DNA of 64,000 nucleotides from Leptotrichia wadei (GTDB lineage Bacteria; Fusobacteriota; Fusobacteriia; Fusobacteriales; Leptotrichiaceae): NCBI RefSeq assembly GCF_007990445.1, contig NZ_AP019841.1, positions 1,674,001 to 1,738,000 of the forward strand, read 5' to 3'. Shown piece by piece: positions 7,786 to 17,633 of this stretch (position 1 is its first letter; each line of letters starts with the position of its first letter). The notes under the pieces were generated by a model. It saw only the letters and a program-made list of their open reading frames with translations, ran no database searches and was not told where the DNA came from. The position numbers and the translations under genes were made by a program.

Positions 7786-9037
7786 TTACACTACCCTTAT
7801 TCTTTTAGGTGTGTTCAGCTCACCTCTATTGTATAGGACATTTAAGTCCACAACTTTACTTTTCCTTAATATGTTTAATGCTCCATTACAATCTGCATTT
7901 AATTGATAGCCTTTACTTGTTTGATATAGTCCTCTTTTTATTCTTTTTCCACTGAATATATATTCTTGCGAATTTTCTTTATCATATATTGGAATTTCAT
8001 CTCTATCAAAGAAACTTGCTTTTGATGTATAACTCTCTTCTTGCATTTTAAATTCTATTCCATATAGTTTACATAGATATATTAATTTATCTCTTAATTT
8101 TCCATATGGTATGTTTACAAAGTTTTGATTATTTATACTTCCTATATATATTTGAATTTCTTTGAAAATCTTCGTTACATCCTAGAACTAGTTTTCCTAT
8201 ATCATTATTAAGACAATAATTTATAATTATTCTTGCCGCTTTTGAAAGATAATCATTTATGTGATTATTTCTCTTTCTAGCTATTCTCTTTTGTCTTAAT
8301 GTTGTGCTGGAGGTCTTTTGCTTATCTTTTATACTTTGTAATTTTGCATTTATCTTGTTATAGTATTGATTTATTGATTTTAATTTTCTACCATCTATTA
8401 TGAATGATGCTCCATTATTAGTTACACAAGTACAAAGATTGTCTATACCTAAATCAATTCCTAGTCCATTTTCTTTATTTAGTTCCCTTTGAACTTCTTC
8501 TACCTCATAAATGTATTGAATTTCAAAGTACCTAGAATGTTGTTTTGGCATTATTCTAATCTCTTTTATTTTCTTGCCTTTTAATACTGGTGGTAGTTTT
8601 ATTGCGATTTCCTTATGTGTCTTTCTAAATGAATTTGAATAAGGAATAATCAGCATATCGTCTTTTAATCTAACAAAACTTATAACAAGAGTTGTAAATC
8701 CATCTTTAGCAAGATATTTAGGTAATTTTATATCTTTAAAATTATATTGACCATTCTTAGCAAGTTTTAAAAGTCCAAAAAATGATTTAAAACTTCCATC
8801 TACTTTTTTTAGAATTTGTTGAGCCATATTAGAATTTAATTTCTTGTAATTTTCACTATTTTTAAGCATTTTATAGTTTTCATTATAACTTAAATACTTT
8901 TTATTTTGAAAATAGTGTTGTCTAACATTATATATAGCTTCATTAGTTAAGTTCTTGGCTATATGAGATAAATATTTTAAATTTTTAAACTCTTTTTTAC
9001 TAAGATGTTTTACCTGTTGTTTTAATGTTAAATACAT
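7786..9037 (-). pseudogene. tnpB: tnpB (IS605-family RNA-guided endonuclease), frameshifted
   Basis: The reading starts at the ATG at 9037 behind a strong AGGAGGT site (MYLTLKQQVKHLSKKEF). It carries the N-terminal helical region and the first RuvC aspartate in GIDLGIDN, then hits a stop at 8129 in a wrong frame. Around 8143-8155 an AT-dinucleotide tract is two bases short of the in-frame length. Restoring it recovers NNQNFVNIPYGKLRDKL and leads into QEESYTSKASFFDRDEIP and LNADCNGALNI, which hold the remaining RuvC Glu and Asp. No CxxC zinc ribbon is seen. The total length of about 415 codons is normal for the family. As it stands the nuclease is broken unless the tract varies or is recoded. 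Confidence 0.85.
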
Positions 9038-9147
9038 ATATAACCACCTCCTTTTCATCAGAGATATTATACCATGTATTCTACATTTTATCTGTCAAAA
9101 AAGTAATATTTTTTATTTATTTTTAAATATTTTTAAAGTTTTTAAAA

Positions 9148-9658
9148 CCCCACAACAGTGGGAAGCGTCGTTCACATAAGTGCGCTACTACTTATGCAGT
9201 TCTCTTGGCATATATACTCCTTAATAAATTAAGGAGCTTAGCCTTGAACTTCTTGTTATCTCTAACAAGCACAGACTATATCTTATCCTTATCCTATTTC
9301 AAGGACTTAGGCGAAACCACTTCCAATACCTATCGCTTGTATTGTACTCCCCTCACGAGGGATAGTCGTTGAACTTTCCTTTTCAGGCTTAGCTGCTGAT
9401 TGTCTATTATCATAATGTTTAGGATTTAACCTTGCACCATCTAGTATATTTTTTCTGCTTTCGCCACCATCACACTTATACCATATTTTAACGAAGGTAT
9501 TATGTTGTGGTTATACTAGCTTTAAGAGTTCCCAGCAGTTCAGTTTCTTTGTTGCACGGTTTTGCTCCGTGTCTACATACAAGTTTCCCTATATGCTTAC
9601 TAAAATTTTCGTGCAATTCATCTCACGACTAAAGTTGCGAGTGTTCTTGCACTATTTA
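9148..9658 (-). ncRNA. group I self-splicing intron catalytic core (5' part of the IStron)
   Basis: Read on the minus strand, the conserved core elements appear in order. P is CTGCTGGGAA (around 9529-9538). Q is AATCAGCAGCTAAG (9388-9401), pairing with P to form P4. R is GTTCAACGACTATCCC (9359-9374). S is AAGATATAGTCTGTGC (9269-9284), and R and S form P7 through GACTA/TAGTC. A GTAAG at 9596-9600 can pair with the 5' exon end TTTAT, giving a candidate guide sequence for P1 with the required U-G pair at the splice site. A CCCAC-AACA-GTGGG hairpin at 9148-9162 could be in P9. The region is locally less AT-rich than its surroundings and encodes no protein. Confidence 0.85.
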
Positions 9659-10497
9659 ATAAAAATACTTGTATTTCCTTCATCCGCCATAATTTTACCA
9701 TTTTCATAAGCAGCTGATTCCAATGTTCTTACTGATGTCGTTCCTACTGCAATTACACGATTTCCCTTCTCCTTAGCCTCATTGACAATTTTAGCCGTTT
9801 CTTCAGGTACACGGTATTTTTCACTGTGCATTTTATGATCCAGTACATTTTCTACCTGTACAGGTCTAAACGTTCCAAGTCCCACATCCAAAAATACTTC
9901 TGCAATGATAACTCCCTTTTCACGAATTTTTTCTAAAAGTTCATTTGTAAAATGAAGTCCTGCAGTTGGAGCAGCGACAGATTCCCCTTCCTTTGCATAT
10001 ACAGTCTGATATCGGTTCTTATCCTCCAATTTCTCCATAATATATGGCGGAAGCGGCATTTCCCCCAACTTATCCAATATTTCCTCAAATCTTCCTTCAA
10101 AATTAAATTTTACAACTCTATTCCCATCTTCCTTAATTTCCAAAAGTTCCGCCTCCAGAACCCCTTCTAAAAATATGATTTTCTGCCCAATTTTCAACTT
10201 TTTAGCAGGCTTTAACAAAACTTCCCACGTATACAAATCATATCTTTTTAAAAGAAAACATTCAAGTACAACTCCATTTTCCTTATGCCCAAACAATCTT
10301 GCAGGAATAACTTTTGTACGATTAATTACAAGAACATCATCTTTTTTTAAATAATCTATTATATTATAAAATTTTTTATGTTCCAATGTTTTTTCTGTTT
10401 TATTTAATACTAGCAATCTTGAATGATCTCTTGGATTAACTGCATGCTGTGCTATCAGCTCTTCTGGCAATTCAAAATCAAAATCTGAAATTTTCAT
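9659..10497 (-). CDS. queA: queA, 5' exon (N-terminal 279 residues of S-adenosylmethionine:tRNA ribosyltransferase-isomerase)
   Basis: This exon encodes the QueA start [17 protein letters not shown], the HSRLLVLNK and [16 protein letters not shown] blocks, [13 protein letters not shown] and [13 protein letters not shown]. All are diagnostic for the enzyme that makes epoxyqueuosine in tRNA. Without splicing the frame runs two codons into the intron (ending FIK) and stops at 9652, lacking the conserved C-terminus. With group I splicing it joins the exon at 7523-7706. The spliced length is 340 residues, normal for QueA. Upstream, a hairpin at 10530-10559 separates it from the lysozyme-like gene. 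Confidence 0.92.
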
Positions 10498-10529
10498 TTA
10501 ACTTATTTTTCTCACTTTCTCTTATTTTA

Positions 10530-10559
10530 AAGGAAACAGGGAATTTAATAATTCCCTGC
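10530..10559 (-). terminator. terminator after the lysozyme-like gene
   Basis: CAGGGAATT and AATTCCCTG form a perfect stem on the minus strand, followed by TTTCCTTT. The T tract is impure, so termination may be partial and some read-through into queA is possible. Confidence 0.6.
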
Positions 10560-10597
10560 CAATTTCCACAATTTTTATTTATTTTTAAATATATCTA

Positions 10598-11671
10598 TTA
10601 ATATGCACTTCCAATTTCAAATGTTTTATAAGTGTCTACTCTATTATACCATCCTTGCAGCCATCTGCTTTCATTTCTTGGAGCATTTTTTACACGTCTT
10701 GCCAATATATCTTTAGCAGAATTACTAAATTCTACCAATGCACTTTGTCCAGTCGCTGTTCCCTTCATATTTTCAAGTACTTGCCTCAATCCCCAAGCAA
10801 CATTGTTATACGATGAAACACCTTTCAATCCTTCACCTTTAAAGTTTACATAGTCAATTAACGCATATAGCCCATTGGGAGTGTTTACCATTCTATCAAA
10901 TTGATTTTTTAAATTCTCCTTATTTGAAGAAGCCTGTATCATTTTATCAAGCGAGCTTTTTAACCTGTCATAAATAAACATTACCTGAATATCTCTTGTA
11001 TTGTCAAAAAATGCGATTAATTCTTGAATATCCTTATCCCCGTTAGCCTTTTTAGCCATTAACTCTGATTTGCTGTTCCAAGGGGAATGTTTAAATTCTG
11101 CAAGTAATTTTGGCAATGCAATACCTTTTTCCTTATAATAGGCAATCATATCAGGCAAACTGTCTCCAAATCCACTTCTTCCACCGCTAGCCTTAAACCA
11201 CGTGAAATGTCCAATTCCAAGTGACGGAAAATTTTCTCCATCGTTCCAGTCAACTAGATTATTTCTAACTCCACCAGTTTCATTCTGGAAAATTTTCTCC
11301 GCTACAGCAAGTAATTGTTCTCTTGATAATTTCATATCAGGCGTTCCTTGCTGAGTTTTTCTGTTTGCTGTGTAGGTATTTTCATTTGGACGTTCGTAAC
11401 TTCCACTATCACGCATATTTTTCAAGCTTGTATTTACATTTAAATCTATGCTTTTATTATTATATTGATTTTTAATTAATTTTTCCAATTGAGAATTATT
11501 AGTTTTAGTTGAAGCTACCGATACAAGTTCTTTTTTAGGCGTACTTACGCTTTCAATGTTCCCTTTTAACGACACCTCCTTAATATTTTCATTTCCAAAT
11601 AATGCTATTGAGCATGTTATACCCAATAATAATATTCCTGTTCTTTTAAAAAATTTCCTATCACTAATCAT
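10598..11671 (-). CDS. secreted lysozyme-like protein
   Basis: The 357-residue protein has a signal-type N-terminus (basic start, hydrophobic residues 11-26). A Ser/Thr/Asn-rich linker runs to about residue 110, followed by a conserved C-terminal domain. That domain contains NETGG followed by WNDGENFPSLGIGHFTWF. The spacing of Glu, acidic residue and GIGH recalls the T4-type lysozyme active site, and RDIQVMFIYDRL and NNVAWGLRQVLENM follow. Family members are usually annotated as hypothetical or lysozyme-like exported proteins. A role in peptidoglycan cleavage in the periplasm is plausible but inferred. It is flanked by its own terminator. It starts at an ATG behind GGAGATGAG. Confidence 0.6.
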   Translation of the reverse strand: MISDRKFFKRTGILLLGITCSIALFGNENIKEVSLKGNIESVSTPKKELVSVASTKTNNSQLEKLIKNQYNNKSIDLNVNTSLKNMRDSGSYERPNENTYTANRKTQQGTPDMKLSREQLLAVAEKIFQNETGGVRNNLVDWNDGENFPSLGIGHFTWFKASGGRSGFGDSLPDMIAYYKEKGIALPKLLAEFKHSPWNSKSELMAKKANGDKDIQELIAFFDNTRDIQVMFIYDRLKSSLDKMIQASSNKENLKNQFDRMVNTPNGLYALIDYVNFKGEGLKGVSSYNNVAWGLRQVLENMKGTATGQSALVEFSNSAKDILARRVKNAPRNESRWLQGWYNRVDTYKTFEIGSAY

Positions 11672-11744
11672 TAACTCATCTCCATTCTTTTTTTAATTAA
11701 ACAATTTTTATATTTTTAAATAGTAAAAATCATTTAATGCTTAA

Positions 11745-12884
11745 CTAATTTTCAATTTTATTTATAATTTTCTGTCCTATAACAACTCTATCCAATCCCG
11801 CTAAATCCTTCACAACTTCAATATTTTTAAAACCTGAACTTGCCATAATTTTAGCAACATTTTTTCCCTGCTTATAGCCAATCTCAAATAACAAATACCC
11901 AAAATCAGCCAAATAATCAGATGCCTTCTGACAAATTTCATAATAAAAATATAATCCGTCATTTTCTGCAAAAAGTGCTTCGCTTGGCTCATGTAATAAA
12001 GTGTCATCTGACATAATACCAACTTCATTAAGGGAAATATACGGCGGATTTGACACTATCATATCAAACTCCCTAAATTCCACATTTTCAAATAAATCAG
12101 ATTTTAAAAATTTTATATTTGAAACCTTTAAAATCTCTTTATTTTTTTGAGCAGTTTCAAGCGCCTTGTCTGAAATATCCACACCTAGCACATAAGAACT
12201 TTCTATTTCCAATGCGGCTGTAATCCCTATTATACCACTTCCAACACCAATATCAAGTATTTTTGGATGAATTTCATTTTTTAAAACCTTATCTTTCAAA
12301 GTATCAATCATTTTTTCAACCAAAATTTCCGTATCTTGCCGTGGAATTAAAACCCCTTTGTCAACGTAAAACTTTCTTCCATAAAATTCCTGCTCATTTA
12401 GCAAATATTGAACTGGAAATTTTTCACGTCCAATTTTTTGAATAAAATATCTGATTTTTTCGATTTCCTCATCTTCAACATCATCCCTGTACTTTGTAAA
12501 AAGCATCATTCTATCAATATTCAAAACGTGTGAAAATACAATTTCTGCAATTAATTTTCCCTCTTGAATATCGTTTTTTTCAAGATATTGAACACTTTTA
12601 TCAAGCAGCAATTTCAATTGTTTTTCAGACTTTACTGTATTTTCAAAATCATTATTATCAGATTTTTTTTTCTCTTTTGATTTATTTACAATTTCATTCA
12701 GTTTTTCCCGAATTTTTTTTAATTCATTTTCTGATAATACTCGCTCAAATTCAGCATACAGCATAATTCTTTCCATTTTCATTATTTCAGCAATTATGCT
12801 TTCTGCCGTTAGCCGAGCATTTTTTATATTTTTTTTTTCCAAATAATTAACCGATTTATTTAAAATATCCAGCAAATTATTCAT
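11745..12884 (-). CDS. prmC: PrmC, release factor glutamine N5-methyltransferase with duplicated N-terminal domain
   Basis: PrmC methylates the glutamine of the GGQ motif in release factors, using SAM. The methyltransferase domain (about residues 150-379) has the SAM loop DIGVGSG (211-217) and the catalytic NPPY (279-282). The usual PrmC has one small N-terminal helical domain and about 280 residues; this one has 379. Residues 4-62 and 89-148 are two copies of that domain, sharing KSVxYLEK and a following helical pattern, joined by a Lys/Asn-rich linker. The start at 12884 overlaps the prfA stop by eight bases, which indicates tight translational coupling with its substrate gene. An upstream in-frame GTG is rejected. 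Confidence 0.93.
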   Translation of the reverse strand: MNNLLDILNKSVNYLEKKNIKNARLTAESIIAEIMKMERIMLYAEFERVLSENELKKIREKLNEIVNKSKEKKKSDNNDFENTVKSEKQLKLLLDKSVQYLEKNDIQEGKLIAEIVFSHVLNIDRMMLFTKYRDDVEDEEIEKIRYFIQKIGREKFPVQYLLNEQEFYGRKFYVDKGVLIPRQDTEILVEKMIDTLKDKVLKNEIHPKILDIGVGSGIIGITAALEIESSYVLGVDISDKALETAQKNKEILKVSNIKFLKSDLFENVEFREFDMIVSNPPYISLNEVGIMSDDTLLHEPSEALFAENDGLYFYYEICQKASDYLADFGYLLFEIGYKQGKNVAKIMASSGFKNIEVVKDLAGLDRVVIGQKIINKIEN

Positions 12885-13959
12885 TGTTACTTCCAACCTC
12901 TTTCAATAATTCAGCTTGTTCATAAGCTATCAAGGCATCTATCATCTCATCCAGATCCCCATCCAAAATTCCTTCAAGCCTATGAAGCGTCAATTTAATT
13001 CTGTGATCTGTAACTCTTCCTTGCGGGAAATTATAAGTTCTGATTTTTTCAGATCTGTCTCCACTTCCAACTTGCGAACGTCTTTCATTTTCAACTGCAC
13101 TTCTTTGTTTTTCACATTCCATTTCATACAATTTAGAAACTAGCACTTTCATTGCAGCTTCCTTATTTTTTATTTGTGAACGTCCATCTTGCGAAGTGAC
13201 CACAAGTCCAGTCGGCAAATGGGTAATTCTTACAGCAGAATCAGTCGTATTTACGTGCTGTCCACCTGCACCGCTCGATCTGTACGTATCAATTTTCAAA
13301 TCACTTGGATTAATTTCAACTTCACTTACATCATCTATTTCAGGCAATACTGCAACTGTAATTGTAGATGTATGAACTCTTCCTGAAGATTCAGTAGCTG
13401 GAACTCTTTGCACACGGTGAACTCCACTTTCAAATTTTAATCTTGAATAAGCTCCGTGTCCTTTAATCAAAAATGTTACTTCTTTTAATCCACCAACACC
13501 GATTTCATTTTTTTCAATGATTTCAGTTTTCCAACGGTTTCTTTCTGCATATCTTGTAAACATTCTGAAAATATCAGCTGCAAATAATGCTGCTTCATCT
13601 CCACCCGCACCAGCACGGATTTCCATGATAACATTTTTGTCATCGTTGGGATCCTTTGGAAGTAAGAGAACTTTTAATTCTTCTTCAAGATGTGGAATTT
13701 CTTCTTCAATCAGATGAATTTCTTCATTCATCATTTCCTTCATTTCCGCATCTTTTTCAATTTTCAAGTCTTCCTTCAGACCTTCTAATTCCTCTTTACG
13801 GCTTTTGTAATATGTATATTTTTTAACAACTTCATCAATACTGTTCAAAGCCTTATTATACTCCATAATTTTCTTTGGATCTGACACAACTTCAGGATCC
13901 ATAAGCTTTTCTGTAAGTTCCTTATGCTTTAAAACAACATCGTCTAATTTTTGAAACAT
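12877..13959 (-). CDS. prfA: peptide chain release factor 1
   Basis: The 360-residue protein has the typical class I release factor layout. The peptidyl-tRNA hydrolysis motif GGQ is at 232-234, in [10 protein letters not shown]. The acidic pre-domain [21 protein letters not shown] and the C-terminal [15 protein letters not shown] are also present. RF1 reads UAA and UAG. Nothing suggests a frameshift of the RF2 type. It is followed directly by prmC, the enzyme that methylates its GGQ glutamine. Confidence 0.97.
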   Translation of the reverse strand: MFQKLDDVVLKHKELTEKLMDPEVVSDPKKIMEYNKALNSIDEVVKKYTYYKSRKEELEGLKEDLKIEKDAEMKEMMNEEIHLIEEEIPHLEEELKVLLLPKDPNDDKNVIMEIRAGAGGDEAALFAADIFRMFTRYAERNRWKTEIIEKNEIGVGGLKEVTFLIKGHGAYSRLKFESGVHRVQRVPATESSGRVHTSTITVAVLPEIDDVSEVEINPSDLKIDTYRSSGAGGQHVNTTDSAVRITHLPTGLVVTSQDGRSQIKNKEAAMKVLVSKLYEMECEKQRSAVENERRSQVGSGDRSEKIRTYNFPQGRVTDHRIKLTLHRLEGILDGDLDEMIDALIAYEQAELLKEVGSNNE

Positions 13960-14135
13960 AATTAATTTTCCAACTCCTAAATTCTTTATTTTATTTAAAT
14001 AATTTATAATCCAAACTATTTCTGAACTTTTTATATTAATTTTTTTAATTACCTAAAATAAATTTTCTAATCAACTCTTTTTAGATAACTTTTAACGTTA
14101 AGTATTATAGCACATTTTTTTATCTTTTTCAATTT

Positions 14136-14966
14136 TTAATTATATAAAATTCCAAATTGCATCATTATAAATAATATGACAAATGCAACTGAAAATCCAA
14201 GCAGTCCACCCGCCAGAACTTCCCTTATACTATGAATTCCAGACTTAACTCTGCTTTGAGCAACTAATGCAGCCATAAAGAATCCCAAAACCAGTATTCT
14301 CACATCTGAAGTCATAAATACAAGTATTCCAAAAGCAGCAAAAGCTATCGCGCTATGTCCGCTAGGCATACCTCCTTCAAGTGGAGTGCCTTTCCTAAAA
14401 AATGTTTTCAGAACAATTACTAAAATTGAAACTAAAATCAATATCAAAATTGAAATATTACCTTTTCTTCCAGCAATAACATGCAATTTATTCGCGCCAT
14501 CAAAAATATCCAGCAATTTATCATAAAATAGCAAATATCCCACGCAAAGTGCATTAATCGCAGCAACCAGAACCGCTCCAGCCGCTACATCCTTAGCCAA
14601 TTTTGCAAGTGGATGACGCTCAGGAGAAACCAAGTCAATAATTGCTTCAACTGCAGTATTTACAAGTTCTGTAATTATTACAAATGAAACCGACAAGGAA
14701 ATTATCAAAATTTCCACTTTGCTCGCATTTATAACAATCGCCAAAATCACAATAATAATTGCCGCAAGTATATGAACTTTCATATGCTTTTCATTCTTCA
14801 ATGCCGAAATTAGCCCTTCTATCGCAAAGTTAAAGCTGTCAACAAGCCTTTTATCCCTTGCCCTTTCTTTTTTTATATCCCAATTATATCTATTCTTTTT
14901 ATGGAACAATGAAAATATCGATCTTTTCTTTTTTTTATCACTATTTTCATTTTTATTTTTTCCCAT
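14136..14966 (-). CDS. fusion of DgkA-type lipid kinase and PAP2 phosphatase
   Basis: Within 276 residues two membrane enzymes are joined. The first (about 40-150) is a DgkA/UdpK kinase, with NFAIEGLISALKNEKHMKVH and the ELVNTAVEAIIDLV helix of the active site. The second (about 165-276) is a PAP2-type lipid phosphatase, with the SGHS motif in GGMPSGHSAIAFAAFG and a later SRVKSGIHSIREVLAGG. In Gram-positive-like lineages the DgkA homologue phosphorylates undecaprenol, and PAP2 enzymes dephosphorylate the pyrophosphate. The fusion may therefore balance the undecaprenyl phosphate pool for wall synthesis. Start at 14966 follows AAGGAG. It sits just after ybeY in one likely operon. Confidence 0.87.
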   Translation of the reverse strand: MGKNKNENSDKKKKRSIFSLFHKKNRYNWDIKKERARDKRLVDSFNFAIEGLISALKNEKHMKVHILAAIIIVILAIVINASKVEILIISLSVSFVIITELVNTAVEAIIDLVSPERHPLAKLAKDVAAGAVLVAAINALCVGYLLFYDKLLDIFDGANKLHVIAGRKGNISILILILVSILVIVLKTFFRKGTPLEGGMPSGHSAIAFAAFGILVFMTSDVRILVLGFFMAALVAQSRVKSGIHSIREVLAGGLLGFSVAFVILFIMMQFGILYN

Positions 14967-15002
14967 TAAAATTTTCACTCCTTCCTAAATTTTTACAAAA
15001 AT

Positions 15003-15479
15003 TTATCGAATATAGTTAAACTTGCTCAAAATTTCTTCTTCCCGCTTTCTCATAACAGCCTTATCTTCTTCCTCAATATGGTCATATCCCAGCAAATGCA
15101 ACATTCCGTGACATAAAACATAGTAAAATTCGCGTTCATCAGAATGTCCATATTCACTAGACTGCTCTCTCACACGATCAATTGAAATTACGATGTCACC
15201 TAACATATTGACCGCCCCAATATTCTCTGTTTCATTATAGGCAAAAGAAATTACATCCGTTGGAACATCTTTTTGGCGATATTCACGATTTATTTCCTGG
15301 ATTTCATCATTTGTCGTAATCAATAGCGAAAGATAGTATTCACTTTTTTCAAAATCTTTCTTGTATTCATCCTTTAAAATGTAGCTTACAAATTCATTTA
15401 TCTTTTCTTCATCAAAAAAACTGTCAATTTTTTCAATGTTATAGGTTATATCTATTTCTAATTTTTTTTCTTTTTCCAT
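15003..15479 (-). CDS. ybeY: endoribonuclease YbeY (16S rRNA maturation)
   Basis: The 158-residue protein has the zinc-binding signature HGMLHLLGYDH near residue 125 and the conserved YRQKDVPTDVISFAYNE block before it. YbeY acts in 16S rRNA 3'-end maturation and ribosome quality control. It is followed by the DgkA-PAP2 fusion and preceded by pgpH, the usual ybeY neighbourhood in Firmicutes and Fusobacteria. Confidence 0.95.
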   Translation of the reverse strand: MEKEKKLEIDITYNIEKIDSFFDEEKINEFVSYILKDEYKKDFEKSEYYLSLLITTNDEIQEINREYRQKDVPTDVISFAYNETENIGAVNMLGDIVISIDRVREQSSEYGHSDEREFYYVLCHGMLHLLGYDHIEEEDKAVMRKREEEILSKFNYIR

Positions 15480-15507
15480 TCTTTATATTTTCTCCATTTT
15501 CATAATT

Positions 15508-17571
15508 TTATTTTTTCTCAATTTTTTTCATTTTTTCATCCATTTTTGGATATTTTATTCTTTCATGATAAACACCTTGCAACGTATTTATAAAGGATTG
15601 AATAACTTTTTCCAATTCTCCCAAAGTTAAATCAGAATCGCTTAATTGCTTGTCTTCGATTTTTGATTTTACTAAATATCGGATAAAATTCTCAATTCCT
15701 TCCTTACTTTTATTTTCAAGCGTTCTCGTAGCTGCTTCCACCGTATCCGCCAAAAGTATTATCCCTGATTCCTTTGTCTTTGGTTTAGGCCCGCTATATC
15801 TAAAGTTGCTTTCCACAACTTTTTCTCCATTTTCCAGCGCCTTATAGTAAAAATATTGAGTCAAAGTTGTTCCATGATGCTGTAAAATCACATCCAATAT
15901 TTCCTTTGGCAATTTATTTTCTTTACCCATTATATATCCGTCTTTTGTGTGTGAAGTTAATATTAACGCACTTAACGATGGCTTTATCTTATTATGCGGA
16001 TTAATTCCATCCCGCTGATTTTCCACAAAAAATTCTGGACGCTTCATTTTTCCAATATCGTGATAATACGAAGCAATTCTCGCAAAAGTCGCATTTGCTC
16101 CTATACTTTCAGCCGCTCCTTCAGCCAGCGCTCCAACCATTATACTATGATGAAAAGTCCCTGGCGCTTTTATAAGCAGCTGTTTAAGCAATGTATGTGA
16201 AAAATCACTTAATTCCAGCAATTTCATCGTTGTTAAAATATCAAAATAATCTTCAAAATATGGCAATACCGCAAGCGACATCATTCCAGTAAGAATCCCA
16301 GAAAATACTGAAAACACTATCATCAGCATAATTAATCCAAAATTTGACTGGTTTACCAATCCATAGCTAAATGCCAGCAATGCCTGAAATATTCCCAAAA
16401 AGAAGCTCAATTTAATAATATCGCTTCTTCCAACAAGATCATCCGCCTTATAAACTGCAACAAGTGAAACCGCTATTGTGACAAAAAACCACGATTCCTC
16501 CTGAGATAGCATAACCATATTAGAAAATGTCATAATAATCGCATAAGTTTTATTTCCTATAATTGTCGAAATAATCGGAAGCATTGCAAAAGGAAGCAAG
16601 TAAATAAGAAACTGATTATTTAAAAATAAAACATAAAACATATTTACAACTATTATTGTAAGCAATGTTGGATAAAATGCATTTGACTCCACAACTTTTC
16701 TTACGTTTTTTTTAAGAAGAAAATATATTAAAATTAAAAGCAATGAAAATGTTGTTATTAGTCCAACCGCCTTTTTAAATTTATCCCCATTTCTTACCAA
16801 ATTTAGTTTTTCCAATTTTAAAAATGCATCTGAATCAATTATTTCACCTTTTTTTACAATAATGTCCCCTTTATAAATTTTGATTTCCTTATCTTTCAAT
16901 GACATCATATTATCTGCAATTTTTTTCTTTGTAGCTTCCTCATTTATAACCAAATTTGGCTTTATAAAATTTTGAAGAACTTTCATATCCAGATTATCTG
17001 CCTGTATATTCTTTCTTCTGATTATTTTTGGCAAATTCTCCATTTTATAAATTCCTGTGCTGTAAATTTCAGACATAGTTTCACTTAGATTTACAGAATA
17101 TTCCACATTTTCTGTTCTTGCCACTATTTCCCTAATATCAGCATTTGTAAATGTATATTTATTATCTTTTATATACTTTGCAATCGTTGCATCATCAGAC
17201 AAGTTCATATTCCGTATATCCCGTAAAAATTTATTAAGAGCAATCACCGTTTCCCTGTTTACATCCTTTAATTTATCATATTCAGGCTGTGTTGTTCTCA
17301 TTATTTTTTCCTCAATGCTGTCATCTAAAATATCTACAAAATATGACATATTTTTATATGCCACAATATCAGATTTTGCAATACTTCCAACATTGTAGTT
17401 CACATTCAGTCTTGACATTTCTATAATTATTCCAAATATCATAAATGTTATCGCCAAAATAACGAACCTGAACATAAATCTATTTTTGATATAAGATTGG
17501 GATTCATCATTTTTTTTATTTTTTTCTTTAACTTCAAAAAGAAATTCCCGCCCTAATATATTTACTCTCAT
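15508..17571 (-). CDS. pgpH: 7TM-HD domain protein, PgpH-like c-di-AMP phosphodiesterase
   Basis: The 687-residue membrane protein has a first transmembrane helix (about 31-49), a large extracytoplasmic 7TMR-HDED region, and then a seven-helix block (about 265-450). A C-terminal cytoplasmic HD domain follows with HHSIMVGALAEGAAESIG, SYYHDIGKMKRPEFF and ILQHHGTTL. HD-type PgpH proteins hydrolyse c-di-AMP and so tune potassium and osmotic balance. The gene lies upstream of ybeY with a 28-base gap, an arrangement seen in many Gram-positive genomes. Confidence 0.92.
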   Translation of the reverse strand: MRVNILGREFLFEVKEKNKKNDESQSYIKNRFMFRFVILAITFMIFGIIIEMSRLNVNYNVGSIAKSDIVAYKNMSYFVDILDDSIEEKIMRTTQPEYDKLKDVNRETVIALNKFLRDIRNMNLSDDATIAKYIKDNKYTFTNADIREIVARTENVEYSVNLSETMSEIYSTGIYKMENLPKIIRRKNIQADNLDMKVLQNFIKPNLVINEEATKKKIADNMMSLKDKEIKIYKGDIIVKKGEIIDSDAFLKLEKLNLVRNGDKFKKAVGLITTFSLLLILIYFLLKKNVRKVVESNAFYPTLLTIIVVNMFYVLFLNNQFLIYLLPFAMLPIISTIIGNKTYAIIMTFSNMVMLSQEESWFFVTIAVSLVAVYKADDLVGRSDIIKLSFFLGIFQALLAFSYGLVNQSNFGLIMLMIVFSVFSGILTGMMSLAVLPYFEDYFDILTTMKLLELSDFSHTLLKQLLIKAPGTFHHSIMVGALAEGAAESIGANATFARIASYYHDIGKMKRPEFFVENQRDGINPHNKIKPSLSALILTSHTKDGYIMGKENKLPKEILDVILQHHGTTLTQYFYYKALENGEKVVESNFRYSGPKPKTKESGIILLADTVEAATRTLENKSKEGIENFIRYLVKSKIEDKQLSDSDLTLGELEKVIQSFINTLQGVYHERIKYPKMDEKMKKIEKK

Positions 17572-17633
17572 TTTCCCTATCCTTTCCTAAAATTTATAAT
17601 CCTCCCTTTTTATTTTTATCATATTCAAAATTT

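Larger units (their letters stand above)
7707..9658 (-). mobile_element. IStron: group I intron fused to an IS605-type tnpB element, inserted in queA
   Basis: The 1,952-bp element lies inside queA in the same orientation. Its 5' half (minus-strand sense) contains the group I intron core elements P, Q, R and S. Its 3' half carries tnpB and ends in an IS605-type subterminal hairpin (arms CGACT/AGTCG) before GTTCAG. The 5' end has the matching hairpin CTCGCAACTTTAGTCGTGAG, then GATGAATTGC. No target duplication is visible, as expected for IS200/IS605 insertion. The model is CdISt1 of Clostridioides difficile, where the intron part removes the element from mRNA so the host gene survives. There is no tnpA, so mobility would depend on a transposase encoded elsewhere. 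Confidence 0.88.

Noticed and set aside
9100-9658. region upstream of tnpB read as a decayed tnpA
   Set aside because: No reading frame resembling TnpA is visible, while all four conserved group I intron core elements are present in order.
7523-10497. queA called a pseudogene broken by an ordinary IS605 insertion
   Set aside because: The inserted element has a group I intron core, and splicing at rule-defined sites gives an exact 341-codon frame. The gene is more likely interrupted but expressed.
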